A stretch of DNA of 64,000 bases from Crotalaria pallida. Lineage: Eukaryota; Streptophyta; Magnoliopsida; Fabales; Fabaceae. Of this stretch, positions 49,764 through 59,470 are shown in pieces. The notes under the pieces were generated by a model. The model searched no databases and was not told the origin of the DNA. It was given only the letters and a program-made list of their open reading frames with translations. Positions within the stretch are counted from its first letter, which is position 1, and every line of letters begins with the position of its first letter. Position numbers and translations under genes: made by a program. The stretch spans positions 17,008,501 to 17,072,500 of the forward strand of contig CM075652.1 of the NCBI GenBank assembly GCA_037953625.1, given 5' to 3'.

Positions 49764-51554
49764 TCATGCTTTGCTTTTTGGTATCCAAATGGTTTTGGAT
49801 CCATTTTTGTTAGTGTAGGGACTTTCACCCTTTTTCATCCAAACAAAATCTCCTTTAGGTATACCATGCACTTTAATATAACACACATTTGAAGTATGTC
49901 CATGAGTACCACAATAGAAACATGTTGGTGCATTTGAAAAATCAACCTTAGAAAAATCAACAACATTTCTATGAGATTTACTCTTAGCATTAGTATAACC
50001 CAAACCAAACTTATTTGAATTTTCTCTTTGAAAATTTAACAATGTGCGCAATCTAATATCACCACTTGTGAAACTTGCAAGCTTATTTTTCAAAATAGCA
50101 TTTTCATCTTTAAGCAACTTGCAATTCTCACAATCAACCACAATATTCACTCTACTAGCACAATCACAAGAAGAACTAGCATATATAAGATCAAGAGTTT
50201 CATTTTCAAGATTAAGCTCATCAACTTGTTTTTGAAGATCTAAAATCTCTTTTTGATGTTTCAAAATGAGCTTCTTTCTTTCAATGTTTTTCAAAGCTAG
50301 TTTTTCAAGTTGTTCATGCATTTCTTCATAAGCATTATATAACAATTCATATTTAGAAGAAATTTCGGATTTAGTATGACTTACATTGCTATCCTCGCTT
50401 TGATAACTTGATTCATCATTTGAACTTTGTTCTTCATCTACTAGAGTTATCAAGTTGAGACAAGCGGCTTCTTCATCATCCGAAGAACTACTCGATGTGC
50501 TTTTCTTGTTATCTTCATCACTATCCCAAACTATGTATGCTCTTTTATACTTGGAATTCTTCATGTCTTTCTCCTTCTTCTTGAGATATCTAGAGCATGA
50601 ATACTTGAGATGTCCGGGTTTTCCGCATTCATGGCAAACTACACCTTCTTTTGTAGTCTTGGTCTTGTAGTGTGGAGAATCCTTCTCTTTACTTTTGTCC
50701 TTGTTCAACCTTCCTTTTCTCCTTAGAGATTTGTCAAACTTCCATAGCAAAAGTTTCATTTCTTTTTCATCAACATCCGAATCGGAATCTTCACTATCAT
50801 CTTCATCGGAACTCTCTTTCTTTTTGTAAGATCTACTCTTGACTTTAAGAGCAAGTCCCTTTCTTTCTTTATTTTTATCCGACTCTTCATTGATACTTAA
50901 TCGTCCAAGCTCCATTTCATGTTCTTGAAGCTTTCCGAAAAGTGTTGCTAGATCCATAGCATCCAAATTCTTAGATTCAACAATAGCCGTTACTTTTGGT
51001 TGCCAATTCCTGTCTAAACATCTCAACACTTTGTTAGAAAGTTCACCTTGAAGAAACGTTTTACCAAGAGCAAGTAAATGATTTATAATATGAGTAAAAC
51101 GCTTTTGCATATCATTTATAGATTCATTTGGAAGCATATGAAACAATTCATAATCACGCATTAAAGTATTCAATCTAGCTCTCCTAACCTCACTAGTTCC
51201 TTCATGAGTCACTTGTAAAGTGTCCCACATTTCCTTAGCACTAGAACATTGAGAAACTCTAAAGAACTCGTCATAGGATAAAGCGGAGGTAATGATATTC
51301 TTTGCTTTATAATCATATTGTACTTTCTTTCTATCATCATCCTTCCACTTATCCTCGGGGATCAATTGTTCTACACCTTCAACTAAACTAGAGGGGATAT
51401 GAGGACCTTTTTCAACTACTTTCCAAATTTCACTATCTATGGCTTGGATAAAGATTTTCATTCTAACTTTCCAATATGCATAGCCTTCTCCGGCAAACAA
51501 TGAAGGACGATTTATTGAATAACCTTCACCACCAAAGGAATTCGTAGAACCCAT
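49764..51554 (-). CDS. Gag polyprotein of a copia-type (SIRE-like) retrotransposon, intact
   Basis: 596 codons, ATG to stop, without interruption. Residues 1-230 are the copia gag capsid region (starts MGSTNSFGGEGYSINRPSLF; FAGEGYAYWKVRM, EMWDTLQVTHEGTSEV, FTHIINHLLALGK), of the DUF4219/UBN2 kind. A lysine/aspartate/serine-rich linker follows. Two zinc knuckles of the CX2CX4HX4C form lie at 307-320 (CHECGKPGHLKYSC) and 545-558 (CFYCGTHGHTSNVC), with a coiled coil at about 395-490 between them. In full-length relatives the frame would continue into protease and integrase; here it stops 38 residues after the second knuckle. Gag should form virus-like particles in the cytoplasm and bind element RNA. 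An intact frame in an enzyme-less element suggests it is maintained or simply very young. The ATG lies 72 bp inside the 5' LTR. Confidence 0.93.
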   Translation of the reverse strand: MGSTNSFGGEGYSINRPSLFAGEGYAYWKVRMKIFIQAIDSEIWKVVEKGPHIPSSLVEGVEQLIPEDKWKDDDRKKVQYDYKAKNIITSALSYDEFFRVSQCSSAKEMWDTLQVTHEGTSEVRRARLNTLMRDYELFHMLPNESINDMQKRFTHIINHLLALGKTFLQGELSNKVLRCLDRNWQPKVTAIVESKNLDAMDLATLFGKLQEHEMELGRLSINEESDKNKERKGLALKVKSRSYKKKESSDEDDSEDSDSDVDEKEMKLLLWKFDKSLRRKGRLNKDKSKEKDSPHYKTKTTKEGVVCHECGKPGHLKYSCSRYLKKKEKDMKNSKYKRAYIVWDSDEDNKKSTSSSSSDDEEAACLNLITLVDEEQSSNDESSYQSEDSNVSHTKSEISSKYELLYNAYEEMHEQLEKLALKNIERKKLILKHQKEILDLQKQVDELNLENETLDLIYASSSCDCASRVNIVVDCENCKLLKDENAILKNKLASFTSGDIRLRTLLNFQRENSNKFGLGYTNAKSKSHRNVVDFSKVDFSNAPTCFYCGTHGHTSNVCYIKVHGIPKGDFVWMKKGESPYTNKNGSKTIWIPKSKA

Positions 51555-51612
51555 TGCGATTTTCTTAAAGGATCTTTACGAAAAAGCTCTTATGCTCGTG
51601 TCTTTCGACCGA

Positions 51613-51624
51613 GCTCTGATACCA
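51613..51624 (-). promoter_or_regulatory. tRNA-iMet primer binding site of the gag-only element
   Basis: Minus strand TGGTATCAGAGC, two bases inside the 5' LTR end (51627). Confidence 0.92.
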
Positions 51625-51626
51625 AT

Positions 51627-53193
51627 TGAGGAAACCGCAATTGGTGGTTGGAGAGACAAAGGAACCCTAGGAATACACCTAGAAGGGGGGTTGAATAGGT
51701 GTTTAAGCTACCTTGAAAGATTTTCGAACGAAACAAATCGAAACAATTAAAACAAAATATTTTTCCAAAAACTCTCAGGTTTACTCGAGTAGATTTCAGA
51801 GTACTCGAGTAGTACTCGATTAAAGACTCGTTTACTCGAGTATATCTGACAGAAACCAGAAAAATCAAGTTTTCATTCGCATACGAAAATCAATCAATTC
51901 ACATGAAAGATCAGAGATTCAACGGAGATGATTAACACCTATATTCTTATTGATTAACCTAGTTATGAAAATCATTTTCCCTTTATCAATTTGAATAATT
52001 AAAGATTCAATTCAATCAATTATGAAAATCAATCTTTCTAGATTTTCAACCAAGAACGCAATCAAATGACTTGAATATAAAGAGTAAGGGTTTAGAGATA
52101 CGACACAGCGATTTATCCTGGTTCACTTTCACCCGCTTGAAAGCTACATCCAGTCCCCTCTTCAATCAAGAGAGATTCTTCACTATGAGGAATTAGAGTT
52201 CTCAAATTACAAGTGATTGCCTCGCAAGACTTCCTTCTTGCTAGCCTACAAGAGATAACCGACACCCTTGCCTTGTAATCCTATTGACCTTCTCTCTAAT
52301 CTAACCTCTACCCCTTGTTGATAATCGACACAACAAGTCTTCAATTGCTTGATGATAATCCACACACCAAGGCTTCTCCTTGCTTGATTCACAACCAAGA
52401 CTTCTTCTTCTTCAATGAACGTTGCTTGATGATAATCGACACACCAAGGCTTCTTGTTTGTTGTAGTGGCTTGCCTTATTGCAAAGATTACAACTCAATG
52501 AATACACATAACAATCCTAATGAATCTCAATCAATAGCTATGACAAATCACACAAGAGATTCAAAGGTTCTTGATCAAAGAATATAAAAATAGAAAAGCT
52601 TTGATCTTTGAAATTGAGAGAGAATAGAGTGGCTTGATTCTTTGTAAAATGAATATCAAAATGATGGGTTATAATCACAAAGGTTAGGAAAAGGTTTATA
52701 TAGAATACCCAAAAGTTATGGCACTTGAAAACAGATTTTGAGAAGTGAAAATCGTATTTTAAAAAACCAGTTCAGCAGTGTTTACTCGAGTAAATTGCAG
52801 CATACTCGAGTACTACTCGATTAAATCTTGATTTACTCGAGTAGATTGATACTGCACTTGTTTAAAACTTGTTTTCTCAAAAACCAACCTTTCCTTTAAA
52901 ACCTTTAAGCCACCTATTGATTCTAGGTTAAGTGAAAACTCAAATTATGATTAAATCATGACTTATGAATGAGATTCACTACCCTCTAAACAAACTACCC
53001 AAATGAAAACCTATGAAGCTTGAGAGGCAAAAGATAAAACAATTACAATTACACTCAAGCTAAGTCTTCATGAGCTTGTTCTCTCTTCTTCACTTGATGT
53101 TTGTTGTTGCTTATTGAACTTGAACTTGATCATCACATGATAGCTTGTTCAAAACACTTTGTTATTATCAAAACATTCAACACGGAACTTACA
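51627..53193 (-). repeat. 5' LTR of the gag-only element
   Basis: 1567 bp, TGAGG...TTACA on the plus strand. Carries the two palindrome clusters at 51782-51842 and 52783-52843 and the TATA-like CTATATAAAC (minus) at 52694-52703. With 80 bp between cluster and TATA box, this LTR should be the element's promoter. Confidence 0.93.
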
Positions 53194-53504
53194 ATGGTGA
53201 CTTATACTCACCACAATTCCAACTCAAAGTAAGCAACTCGAACTCTGAAACTACACACTTCAGTTTCAAGCACTCCACTTCACAGATTAAGTTCTCCTAG
53301 CACAAGCCACCAAACCGCACGATTTATAGCTTAAATCGAAGGTCTCTCTGCAAGCTTCAAAATGATGTGAAGCTCGCAGCAAGTGTGTGGGTAGGGAAGG
53401 AGAACGAAACCGAAAACCAGAGGGTGTTTGAGGTAGAATTTCTACAGAGTTTTGGTATATAACTCCTTCTTCTACCAAATTCTTCACCCATAACCCCTAA
53501 TTTA
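53194..53504. other. Flank of the gag-only insertion, no gene
   Basis: Begins with the ATGGT target repeat and continues the LTR-like sequence of 46157-47376. Nothing else recognised. Confidence 0.4.
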
Positions 53505-54111
53505 TGTTGAAACTCATGGTTTCCCTTTATGATGTTTTGATGATGACACAACACAACTTTATATATTATGTTGGAACAGGTTCAGGTACCTTGATGATGC
53601 GAAGATTGTATGTCTGGTTGAAGATCTAGTCTTTTAGGGCTTAGAATTTTATGTAAGCTACACTACTGCAGATCGGACATTTCGCATCTGTTTTGGAAAT
53701 GATGTCCTTGTGAGATATGTAGATAGTTATGATTTTTCGCATCACTTTTCAAAACAGATGCGAAATGTCAGAACTTTCTGCATCAGTTACATAACACATG
53801 CAGAAAGTACAAATAGCATATGCGAAAAGTAAACTTTCCGCATCACTTATTTTATAACAGATGCGAAAAGTACAAATAACAGATGTGAAAAGTACACTTT
53901 TCGCATCAGTTATGATAACAGATGTTTCGCATCTGTTATTTATATATAACAGTTGCGAAAAGTCTACTTTCCGCATATGTTACAAAACATAACAGATGCG
54001 GAATGTAATTTTTTTTTTTTTTGCAATTTTTATAATTTATATCTAGTGATGACTTGCATTCTTTGCTTTGACTACCAAAAATAAAATTTTAAAACAAATG
54101 AATCCAAAAGG

Positions 54112-54112
54112 G

Positions 54113-54162
<50 letters not shown>
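54112..54162. repeat. (AT)n microsatellite
   Basis: About 25 AT units in CACTA 2. Confidence 0.95.
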
Positions 54163-54163
<1 letters not shown>

Positions 54164-54945
54164 ATAATTTCAATACAACTACCAATAATTTCAATACAAC
54201 TACAAATTCTATTAACTAATTCAATGCTACCCAAAATCTATTATATATATCCACTAATTTCAGTACAACTACAAATTCTACTAATACTAATTCAATATTC
54301 TACCCAATCATTCTTCATCAAAAGTTGAGATTGATGTAGCTTTGTCAACTTCTCGTGCCACTGCGTATCTGCAATAATGATAAAATAAGATATTCTTTCT
54401 TACCCTTTTTGGTCCAAAATAATTAAAAATAAAACAATCGAAGTACTAATATGAAAAGATAAGTAGAGAAAAGCATGAATAATCCAAGATTCTTGGCAAA
54501 GTCATATTGAATGACATGAAACTTACAAATAAAGAAACTGAAACAATGCTTGTTTTGATTGTTACTTTTTTCTTAGGTTCACACTCCTCCAATTTTTCCA
54601 TCCATTTCTCAACATGAGAAAGTAAAATATTTCAAATTTAAATAGGTGGATAGCATAAGAATACCCAATTATAGCCACCCAAACTAGTATATAGGAGGAT
54701 ATAATTACTGAGCTGTTGTCAATGTGCTTATAATAGCATGTTACAACTCACTTCCTCCTTGTAGAAGCATATACAATTTTGACTCATAGTGAAGCTGTGG
54801 ATGCTTTGGTTTTCACTGGTTCTGAAAAAAATTAGGTGGCAAGAGCTGATGGTTAAGAATTGTAAAGAAACAATATTATTTCTGTTATATTATTTCTCTA
54901 TATTAGCATTACACATTGGCTAAAAAGTATTTGAGAAAAGAATAC
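54163..54945. other. CACTA 2 interior with unassigned exon-like pieces
   Basis: On the minus strand, after TTATTGCAG at about 54368, one frame reads YAVAREVDKATSISTFDEE and stops, like a terminal exon. A second acceptor TTTTTTTCAG lies at about 54824. I cannot name the source gene. Confidence 0.3.
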
Positions 54946-55011
54946 CTCATAATCAACTCCTTGAACATAGATATAGTTAGGGTCAACTGTTGAGAAAGCC
55001 AACCCTGTTAT
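54946..55011 (-). pseudogene. Captured exon, possibly WD-repeat protein
   Basis: A 66-bp minus-strand exon between ACTGCAG and GAG|GTATTC reads ITGLAFSTVDPNYIYVQGVD then YE in phase 0. The GLAFS...DPNYIYVQGVDYE pattern is WD-repeat-like. The source gene is not identified with certainty. Confidence 0.4.
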
Positions 55012-56222
55012 CTGCAGTAACCATGGATTCATGTGTATTTAAAAAAATATTATTGGAAGAGTCTCCACTTAGACACCTAACTATATTCTTCGAAAAATTA
55101 GTATCTCACTTATCGGATAGAACACTTTGAAAAACAAAATTATTCAAGGACCTTTCCCAAGATCATCTTTATGTTATTCCAAGAATACAATCTATTTATA
55201 GGTGAGAAGTATAATTGGTTTTCCAAAAATATTATCTAATTCATTCTAATTGGTTTTCCAAAAATCGTTACCATGATTGGTTAGAGAAGTTAATATGCTA
55301 AATGTTCACCAAGTCTGTGTACATAGTCTCTACCAATACCACATGATATGCATTCCTTATTCCAGTATTGTAGTAGCTTTTATGCAAGGTATTCTAGTGC
55401 AAAATATATAGCTAGATGCATTCATTTCTCTCTTTTAACATATCACCAAAGAAAGAATCTAATTTTGATCTACCCACTAAATTAAAGTCTATTGATTTAC
55501 ATCATGAAATGTGCCTAGTACATACTGAATTGGTTTATGTGGCAGCATCTTAAGAAGTTTGGTGCATATACGGACAAAGTTTCATTACATAGAACCACAA
55601 CAACTACTCTTTGGCCTTATTTATTAGCTATAGATAGATGTCAAATTACTATAGGCATACAATACTAAACTGCTCCAGCACGGGAAGAGTCACTTGAATT
55701 TGAAAATATTGGTTATTAATTCCTTATGCTTTTGAATAGTTAAAATTTAAAATAAACTGGTTGACTATGAAGGACAAAACTGATATGCAGACATCAATTC
55801 ATATATCAATGAAATTATTTATATAAGCAATTTTTCAACTTATAATAGGAAGATGGACTATTCCCAACGGCTACATTATAACTAATTTCAGGAATAATGC
55901 TTCTTACAAAGTTAATAAGCTAAGCTAATAATTAGTAAAAAAAAAAGTGGCATACACAAAATTGAAAAACAATCCATGTTAGCAAGGGGCCAAAATAATA
56001 CTGTACTATAAAGTATCTAGTCATCCTTTTGTTCAAAGTTAAATGATATCCATCAAAATGAAAGAGGATAATAGTACAACCAAAAGAAATATCCTAAAAA
56101 ATAAGCACCAATTGTTATTATTTGTTAGATGAGCAAAAAAAAAAGCTAGCTCCTAATTAGCAAATCTTGTAATAATTCAAAAAAGAAACTAAATAAAAGT
56201 TAAAAATAATTCTAAGTCAAAC
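55012..56222. other. CACTA 2 interior, no recognised gene
   Basis: AT-rich, intron-like. No frame or repeat recognised. Confidence 0.4.
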
Positions 56223-56589
56223 CTCCTCAGCAGAAGAGGCTGAAGCCTGAAGCTGCTCATTTCTTTCTTCCAGCTTCTTTTGCAATTTACCAATTTCATA
56301 TTCCATGCTCTTGGCTTTTGTCTCTGCTTCCTGTAATAAAGAATATCCATTAAAAAAATTGCTAGACCCAAAAAAAAAACCAATGAACTTTCCCTACCCC
56401 ACAACAAGCACTAAGGCTCAAAAAGTAGAAATGATTGATACCAAAGTTGTAGTAATTTTTATTAGTAAGTCTAAAAGGAGAAAACAATAAAAATTGTTGT
56501 ATTACTACAATAAAGAGACAGGCATAGATTAAAAACACAGGAAATATTGAATCTAGTACCTGTCTTGTTAATGATTCTTTAACATAAGA
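56223..56589 (-). pseudogene. Captured NEAP-like coiled-coil exons
   Basis: The minus strand has SYVKESLTRQ followed by donor CAG|GTACTA (56560), then acceptor TTACAG and a 108-bp exon (56330-56223) reading EAETKAKSMEYEIGKLQKKL then EERNEQLQASASSAEE and donor GAG|GTTTG. The phase is consistent. It matches part of the plant nuclear-envelope-associated proteins (usual: ...LTRQEAE..A..ME.EI.KLQK.LEERN.QLQASAS.A). The remaining coiled coil and C-terminal membrane segment are absent. A third piece at about 56697-56625 (WSSMFDFLQPASHVVKEQAA, then stop) follows but is not assigned. Confidence 0.65.
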
Positions 56590-56798
56590 TTTCATTTGAA
56601 AACACTTATCAACAACTGAAAACTAAGCTGCGGCAGCAGCTTGTTCTTTTACAACATGTGATGCTGGTTGAAGGAAATCAAACATAGATGACCAAACTGG
56701 AATAAAAAATAACTTGAAATAAAAAATTAAGTAGGAGGATTAAAAACTCATTTTGCCCAAGTTGTATTACTTGGACACGACTACTGCAAGTAACGTAC

Positions 56799-57141
56799 CT
56801 GCACAGCGGAACGATTTGTTGTTCAATATCACGAGAGCAGTAATGGGATGAATGGCATGAGCCCTTCTAATAGTGTCAGGGCTAGCTTCAGATAAACCTA
56901 TGTACTTTATTTTTCCCTCTTCAACCAACTTTTTAAGCTCCCCCATCTATTCCATCCAAAGAAAACTCAATACCATGATAAAATCAAAATCAAAGACAAT
57001 AGAAGTTAATTACCAAAGTTTATAGCACTTACAGTTTCTTCAATGGGCACTGTTGTATCAACACGGTGTTGATAATAGAGATCAATATAATCCACACCAA
57101 GATGCTTGAGGCTAGCCTCACAGCATGATCGAACATATTCA
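56799..57141 (-). pseudogene. Captured aldo/keto reductase exons
   Basis: The minus-strand exon 57141-57033 reads YVRSCCEASLKHLGVDYIDL then YYQHRVDTTVPIEET with donor ACT|GTAAGT; the exon 56946-56799 reads MGELKKLVEEGKIKYIGLSE then ASPDTIRRAHAIHPITA. These are adjacent parts of plant AKR4-type reductases (auxin-induced PCNT115/perakine reductase group). After HPITA the sequence departs from the family, so the piece ends inside an exon. The N-terminal part with the catalytic Asp/Tyr/Lys is missing. The GC-rich stretch 57180-57450 upstream may be captured promoter/UTR of this or another gene. Confidence 0.8.
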
Positions 57142-58153
57142 GAGTGAAAACTAATTAGCAAATAAATAAATAAATAAAACCCAACCTGGAACCAAAATCG
57201 TGGCTGAGAGCTGGTAGAACTGCCTATGGAGAACGGTGGCGAGCGGATGGCGGTGGCGAGAACGAGGGGTGTGGCTGGGCTGGAGAACCGGAGGGAGAGT
57301 GAACGGAGGGAGAGGGAGAACCTGAGGGTGAGAACAGAAGGGACAGGGGCTGCGTGAGTGGCAGAGGGCGGTGGCGGGAGAACGGAGATAACCACAGAGG
57401 GAGAAGAAGGAGGACGCGGCGGAGAGAGTGGAGGGAGAACTGGAAATCAGTTTTGGCGTTTTAGGTTTAGGGTTCACTAAAAAGAGAAGAAGCAACGCGG
57501 TATATGAATTTTAAGACAATTAGCATCATTTATTTAAAAAATATACGAAAAGTAGGACTAATTCCGCATCAGTTACGTAAAAAGAGATGCGAAATATTTA
57601 TTTATTAAAATTATTATATTTACAAGTTTGTCACTGCTCAATATTTTGCATCTTTTATTTAAAATCTGATGCAAAAATAGGAAATTAGACATTCCGCATC
57701 AGTTAAATAAAAAAGAGATGCAAAATGTTTATTTCTTTAAATATATTATATTTACAAGTTTGCCACCGCACTAAACATTCCGCATCATTTAAATAAAACC
57801 TGATGCGAAAAGTTAAAGAAACTATGACTTTCCGCATCAGTTATAAAAAAAACTGATGCGGAATGTTTTCCTTTTTAAACTTATTTACAAGTTTGCCACC
57901 GTTTTTTGTTTTTACATCATATTTTTAAAATAGATGTTAGATGACCGATGTAAAATCCATTTTTTCTACTAGTGAAGGCAAATAGTAATCTAAAAAGCAC
58001 TCAAATATAATTTTATGATGATGATATGTTTTGTTCTTGAAAAACCTAGAAGAAGTATTTTTAAAATCTCTGTTCCAGGAAAAGCTTTTATGAAAATGTT
58101 TTGCGAAAACCTTTGGTTACAAATTTTTATGAAAATCTGATTTTACTGTGGAA

Positions 58154-58379
58154 TAATCGATTACCCCTTCTGGACTAATCGATTACTTGATGCAACTTGT
58201 AACCAGAGAGTAAGTAATGGGTTAATTAGGTTCTTGTAATAGATTACTTCCTTGAACTGGTCATTTAAGTGACAGTAATCGATTACTTGAAGCTACTAAT
58301 CAATTAGCTTTCAATGCTGCAACTTTTATAAAAAACCTGAGAGCAAGTAATCGATTAATGTGACCAAATTAATTGATTA
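58154..58379. promoter_or_regulatory. Four pairs of TAATCGATTA-type palindromes in the SIRE-like LTR
   Basis: Motifs (some degenerate) start at 58154 and 58176, 58215 and 58237, 58276 and 58297, and 58348 and 58370. Within-pair spacing is 21-22 bp; pair starts are 61, 61 and 72 apart. After removal of the CACTA insertion the array lies about 335-560 bp from the LTR start. Confidence 0.6.
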
Positions 58380-58734
58380 CCTTTCCAAATTTTTGAAAAA
58401 CGTGCTGAAATCAATCTGATTCCCAGAATGATTTATTTCCTTTTCTGGATGATCACATTTCTGATTTTTGGTTGCTTCTTCTACCTTTTTGAAAACACAC
58501 CATCACACACACCTTCTTCTCTTCCTTTCTCTTCGTTGAAAAACCTTTCTTGAGAAGAATCATCATCATCATCATATTCATCTTTTCTTATAAAAAATTC
58601 AAAAACATTGAGTTTGCTTAAGATTATCTATTTGCTATCGGACTCTATTGTAATATCTACTCTATCTAGAGAGCTTCATTGTTAGTTGCACACATTTCTT
58701 CGTGCAAATCCATTTTATTGTAAGGGGTGTGACA

Positions 58735-59004
58735 ACCTTAGATATTAAGGAGTGTTTTCCCTTAGGATTAAACGTGTGTCGCGTTCATAGGGTGAGTCAA
58801 CCCTGTTGTGTATTGAAATATTTTAGGAATAATTGTATTGGAAATAGTGAGTTAGTTAAATTTTGCCTATATTTGAGACCACTAATAACATGTTTTTATG
58901 TGCTTATATTTGAACCGAACGGAGTAATTTTTTACTGTTATGATTGCAACCATGTAAGTTGGCTTTTTAATAATTTTTTACTCTCTAATTACTATTGTTA
59001 TATA
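58735..59004. other. Short unassigned stretch
   Basis: No recognisable feature; a 111-codon frame starting in the LTR runs through it but has no motif. Confidence 0.35.
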
Positions 59005-59289
59005 CTCCCTCCGGTCCTATATATAGGACATACTTAATCATATTCCTCGGACCAAGAAAAGTAGTTAGTTTTATGAATTCTATGAGAATATATTATAACA
59101 TTACAATTTTACCCTCTCAACTTTTCTTGAAAAAATTCACACTCATTAATGAACAACTAAAAACACATGCATTTAATAAGGGCAAAAAAAAGAAAAAGCA
59201 ATAAATGATGCATAGAAAATACAAAATGTCTTATATATAGGACCAAAGATTGCTTCTAGAATATGTCCTATACATAAGATCGGAGGGAG
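59005..59289. mobile_element. Stowaway MITE
   Basis: 285 bp with inverted ends CTCCCTCCGGTCCTATATAT and (right) CCTATACATAAGATCGGAGGGAG-type sequence, flanked by TA at 59003-59004 and 59290-59291. Confidence 0.9.
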
Positions 59290-59470
59290 TATATTTTATA
59301 CAAGTTTCACTTTCTATAACAGTGGTGTGGTCGGTTGTAATATCTTCGCAAATATTTTTCACAATTTCCTAAGTTGCACTCAATACTACGTGGTATATAG
59401 CCATCTAAAACTTGGCCAAGTTGTTTACATTTCTGCTCTCTTTTTGTTCTGCTCCTTTCTTAGTGGAAAC

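Larger units (their letters stand above)
47377..53193 (-). mobile_element. Complete young gag-only LTR retrotransposon (TR-GAG type, copia/SIRE-like gag)
   Basis: Two LTRs of exactly 1567 bp, 47377-48943 and 51627-53193, both TG...CA, differ by about ten substitutions and no indels. They are flanked by the perfect 5-bp target repeat ATGGT (47372-47376; 53194-53198). On the minus strand the order is 5' LTR (right), primer site, gag (51554-49764), 820 bp of non-coding DNA with a repeated 12-mer, purine tract, 3' LTR (left). No protease, integrase, RT or RNase H exists, so it must move with another element's enzymes. About 0.6% LTR divergence suggests insertion roughly 0.25 million years ago at an assumed 1.3e-8 substitutions per site per year. 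Confidence 0.93.
53661..57974. mobile_element. Non-autonomous CACTA transposon 2 with captured gene exons
   Basis: The left end is CACTACTGCAGATCGG and the right end CCATTTTTTCTACTAGTG. Sub-terminal hairpin repeats (TTCCGCATC...GATGCGGAA and variants) fill 53670-54010 and 57500-57940. The right 70 bp are nearly identical to those of CACTA 1, so the two are related. The 3-bp flanks (CTA, AAG) do not match, so one border may be altered. No transposase. Interior exons (minus) resemble NEAP, aldo/keto reductase and a WD-repeat protein. Confidence 0.8.
53505..58734 (+). mobile_element. SIRE-like LTR split by CACTA transposon 2
   Basis: Two pieces, 53505-53660 and 57975-58734, together about 916 bp. 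The first begins TGTTGAAACTCATGGTTTCC and continues with GATGTTTTGATGATGAC, typical of SIRE-like copia LTR starts. The second carries TAATCGATTAC arrays and ends GGGTGTGACA. No gag/pol or primer site adjoins it here, so it is a solo or broken LTR. Ends are approximate and no target duplication was confirmed. Confidence 0.55.

Noticed and set aside
53661..53700. 3-bp target duplication for CACTA 2
   Set aside because: Left flank CTA and right flank AAG do not match, so none is claimed.
54043..54328. Frames with IYIYIY runs
   Set aside because: Translation of an (AT)n microsatellite.
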